Shown: one piece after another, positions 29,747-31,154 of the stretch
How positions within the stretch are numbered: position 1 is the first letter of the stretch
Layout of the letters: each line of letters starts with the position of its first letter
Source of the DNA: Apostichopus californicus
Lineage: Eukaryota; Echinodermata; Holothuroidea; Aspidochirotida; Stichopodidae
NCBI GenBank assembly: GCA_020650975.1
Contig: JAIPMN010001127.1
Location: forward strand, 1-31,154
DNA length: 31,154 nucleotides
Direction: 5' to 3'
Position numbers and translations under genes: made by a program
Notes under the pieces: model-generated
Database searches by the model: none
Told to the model about the DNA's origin: nothing
What the model saw: the letters and a program-made list of their open reading frames with translations, nothing else

Positions 29747-30796
29747 CTGTGAGTTAAAGTAAGAAAAACAAGGTTAAGTTTATATACTTAAAAATAATTT
29801 GATGAGATTATGAATGGCAAACTGTACATATCATGACACGATCTCTAACAAAGGGTAGCAAAATACTTGATGGAGAGTCGATCATTAATGAGTAAGCCTG
29901 GCCTGTGATCTCCAAAAGTTTTACCCGAGGGAAAATTTGGCGAAACTATATATTGTGGAGTTGCATCAGTTTAAACTAGGAAAGTTAAAAATGATGCATG
30001 TAACTTCCTCTCCTCTGTGAGTCACAATTAACCTCTCCTTCAGTAAACCAGCTCTACCTCATGCTCTCCCACCCCCGACCACCCTCCCGAACCCCACTCC
30101 CTCCCCCCGAATCAATGGCCAAACTTAATAGACTACAATACTGCATTACAGCGAAACATATTTAGTACTCACTAGCATTGTAACTTGACGAAACTTTACA
30201 CAAAATCTACAATAAAAACATACAGATGCTCACCAAAAAGGAATGGTGACAGTTAAAGCACAGTTAAAAGTGAGGGAAAATGTTTTGTATAGCTTTGGCT
30301 ATAAAATATGATTATTTCACACATAATTAGATTAAGTTTTAACCCCTTCTGCCTTACAACATTGAAGAAATCATGAATTGGTTGCTCCTTGGAGATTTAT
30401 TAATTAGCAATTATTAATTAAGTAAGATACCATGCATCATTTTCATTCATTTATAAACTCGATGACTAATTCCACCATTACGTGGCGTGACTTTGGTGTA
30501 TAATGAAACAGACTCTTATTTTTTTTTTTTTTATGTTTGATAGAAATTCTAGGATTATGTACAGTTAGCGTCACTGAAACCAATGACCTTACCACACAAC
30601 CAATCAAAAAGTATATACTATTAAGTTACCTTTTCAGGCTGAGCCAAACTGAACAACAGTATTGGATTCAGTGTGACAATTATATATATGATGGTATAAT
30701 GTGCTAACAGGTTACCAGAAAGTAGGTGAGGTAAATAAGGAAAGTGCATAAGTAGAGAGGAGACAGGTATATTTGGTGATCCACATTAATTAGCAT

Positions 30797-30860
30797 TAAT
30801 ACTGTAGCAATACTATTAATACTGTGGCAATGCTATCAATACTGTGCCAATGCTATTCAA
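30797..30860. repeat. 20-bp tandem repeat, three units
   Basis: AATACTGTGGCAATGCTATC-type units repeat three times with a 20-base period, directly before the LINE remnant. Confidence 0.9.
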
Positions 30861-31085
30861 CACCGTGTCTGGAACCAGCTGCCTGTGGGTATTCGTGTGG
30901 CGGTTTCCGTCTCGGTCTTCAAAGGTCTCATGAAAACATATGTATTTACTGCGCAGTAATGTTTGTATTTTTTGTTTGTGTTTAGGATTGGTGTTTGTTT
31001 TTTATTGTGTAGTTTATTTTTGTATCTGAAAAGTGCTGTGATCTTTTGTAGAGCGCTCTATCAAATACATAGTAATAATAATGAA
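30858..31085 (+). mobile_element. LINE 3' end (CR1/L2-like): RT C-terminus and ATA tail
   Basis: In the plus strand a frame ending at TAA 30957-30959 reads HRVWNQLPVGIRVAVSV, SVFKGLMKTYVFTAQ. The WN.LP..IR...S...FK..LKTY.F pattern is the usual C-terminus of CR1/L2-type RT proteins. A short 3' UTR with GAGCGCTCTATCAAATAC then runs into (ATA)n at about 31071-31082, also typical of these clades. Only the last ~30 codons remain. Confidence 0.75.
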
Positions 31086-31154
31086 AATAAACATAACTAT
31101 ACAAATACAGTGTAGTAAGTAGTCTTAGCAACAGCTTCAGCTAAAGTATATAGC

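Larger units (their letters stand above)
29747..31154 (-). other. Intron upstream of exon 1 (continues past the window)
   Basis: No further INPP4 exon recognised. It holds a 20-bp tandem patch (30797-30860) and a LINE 3' end (30858-31085). Confidence 0.7.

Overview
The window holds most of one animal protein-coding gene on the minus strand, split into 19 short exons (17 well supported, 2 likely), in an AT-rich, repeat-loaded stretch of a eukaryotic genome. Joined in order from about 29746 down to 158, the exons give one open frame of 743 codons. From my recollection of the family it matches inositol polyphosphate-4-phosphatase (INPP4A/INPP4B), which converts PI(3,4)P2 to PI(3)P. The exon at 158-312 carries the diagnostic CX5R active-site loop, CKSAKDRT. 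All exon junctions agree in phase and nearly all have canonical GT/AG sites. The 5' part of the gene (N-terminal C2 domain, promoter) lies beyond the right edge and the last C-terminal exon or exons beyond the left edge.

Organism: a metazoan. The vertebrate-like but single INPP4, introns of 0.3-6 kb, non-LTR retrotransposon tails, tRNA-derived SINE remnants and MITEs suit a marine invertebrate, possibly an echinoderm or other non-vertebrate deuterostome. This placement is inference; the sequence does not fix it. A 10-base N gap at 12405-12414 shows that this is a scaffold.

Layout (transcription runs right to left): 31154-29747 is intron with a LINE 3' end. 29746-26033 holds exons 1-3, with a hAT-like MITE and a 0.7 kb pentanucleotide satellite between them. 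24855-19988 holds exons 4-8, with a G-rich minisatellite, a poly(A)-tailed LINE 3' end and one copy of a TIR element. 19340-12633 holds the poorly conserved Ser/Thr-rich linker: candidate exons 9 and 10, then exon 11, with a 26-bp minisatellite and a second TIR element. A 6.2 kb intron (6434-12632) carries the third TIR element, tandem repeats and the assembly gap. 6433-158 holds exons 12-19, the conserved C-terminal half leading to the catalytic loop.

Apart from transposon remnants I see no other gene on either strand. Most long open frames here are products of simple repeats (the 27.3-28.0 kb and 24.9-25.5 kb regions) or antisense to true exons. The items most worth a second look are a TIR element family with three copies inside this one gene, a 25-bp palindromic insertion flanked by a short duplication inside one of those copies, a hAT-like MITE with clear ends, and two small predicted linker exons.
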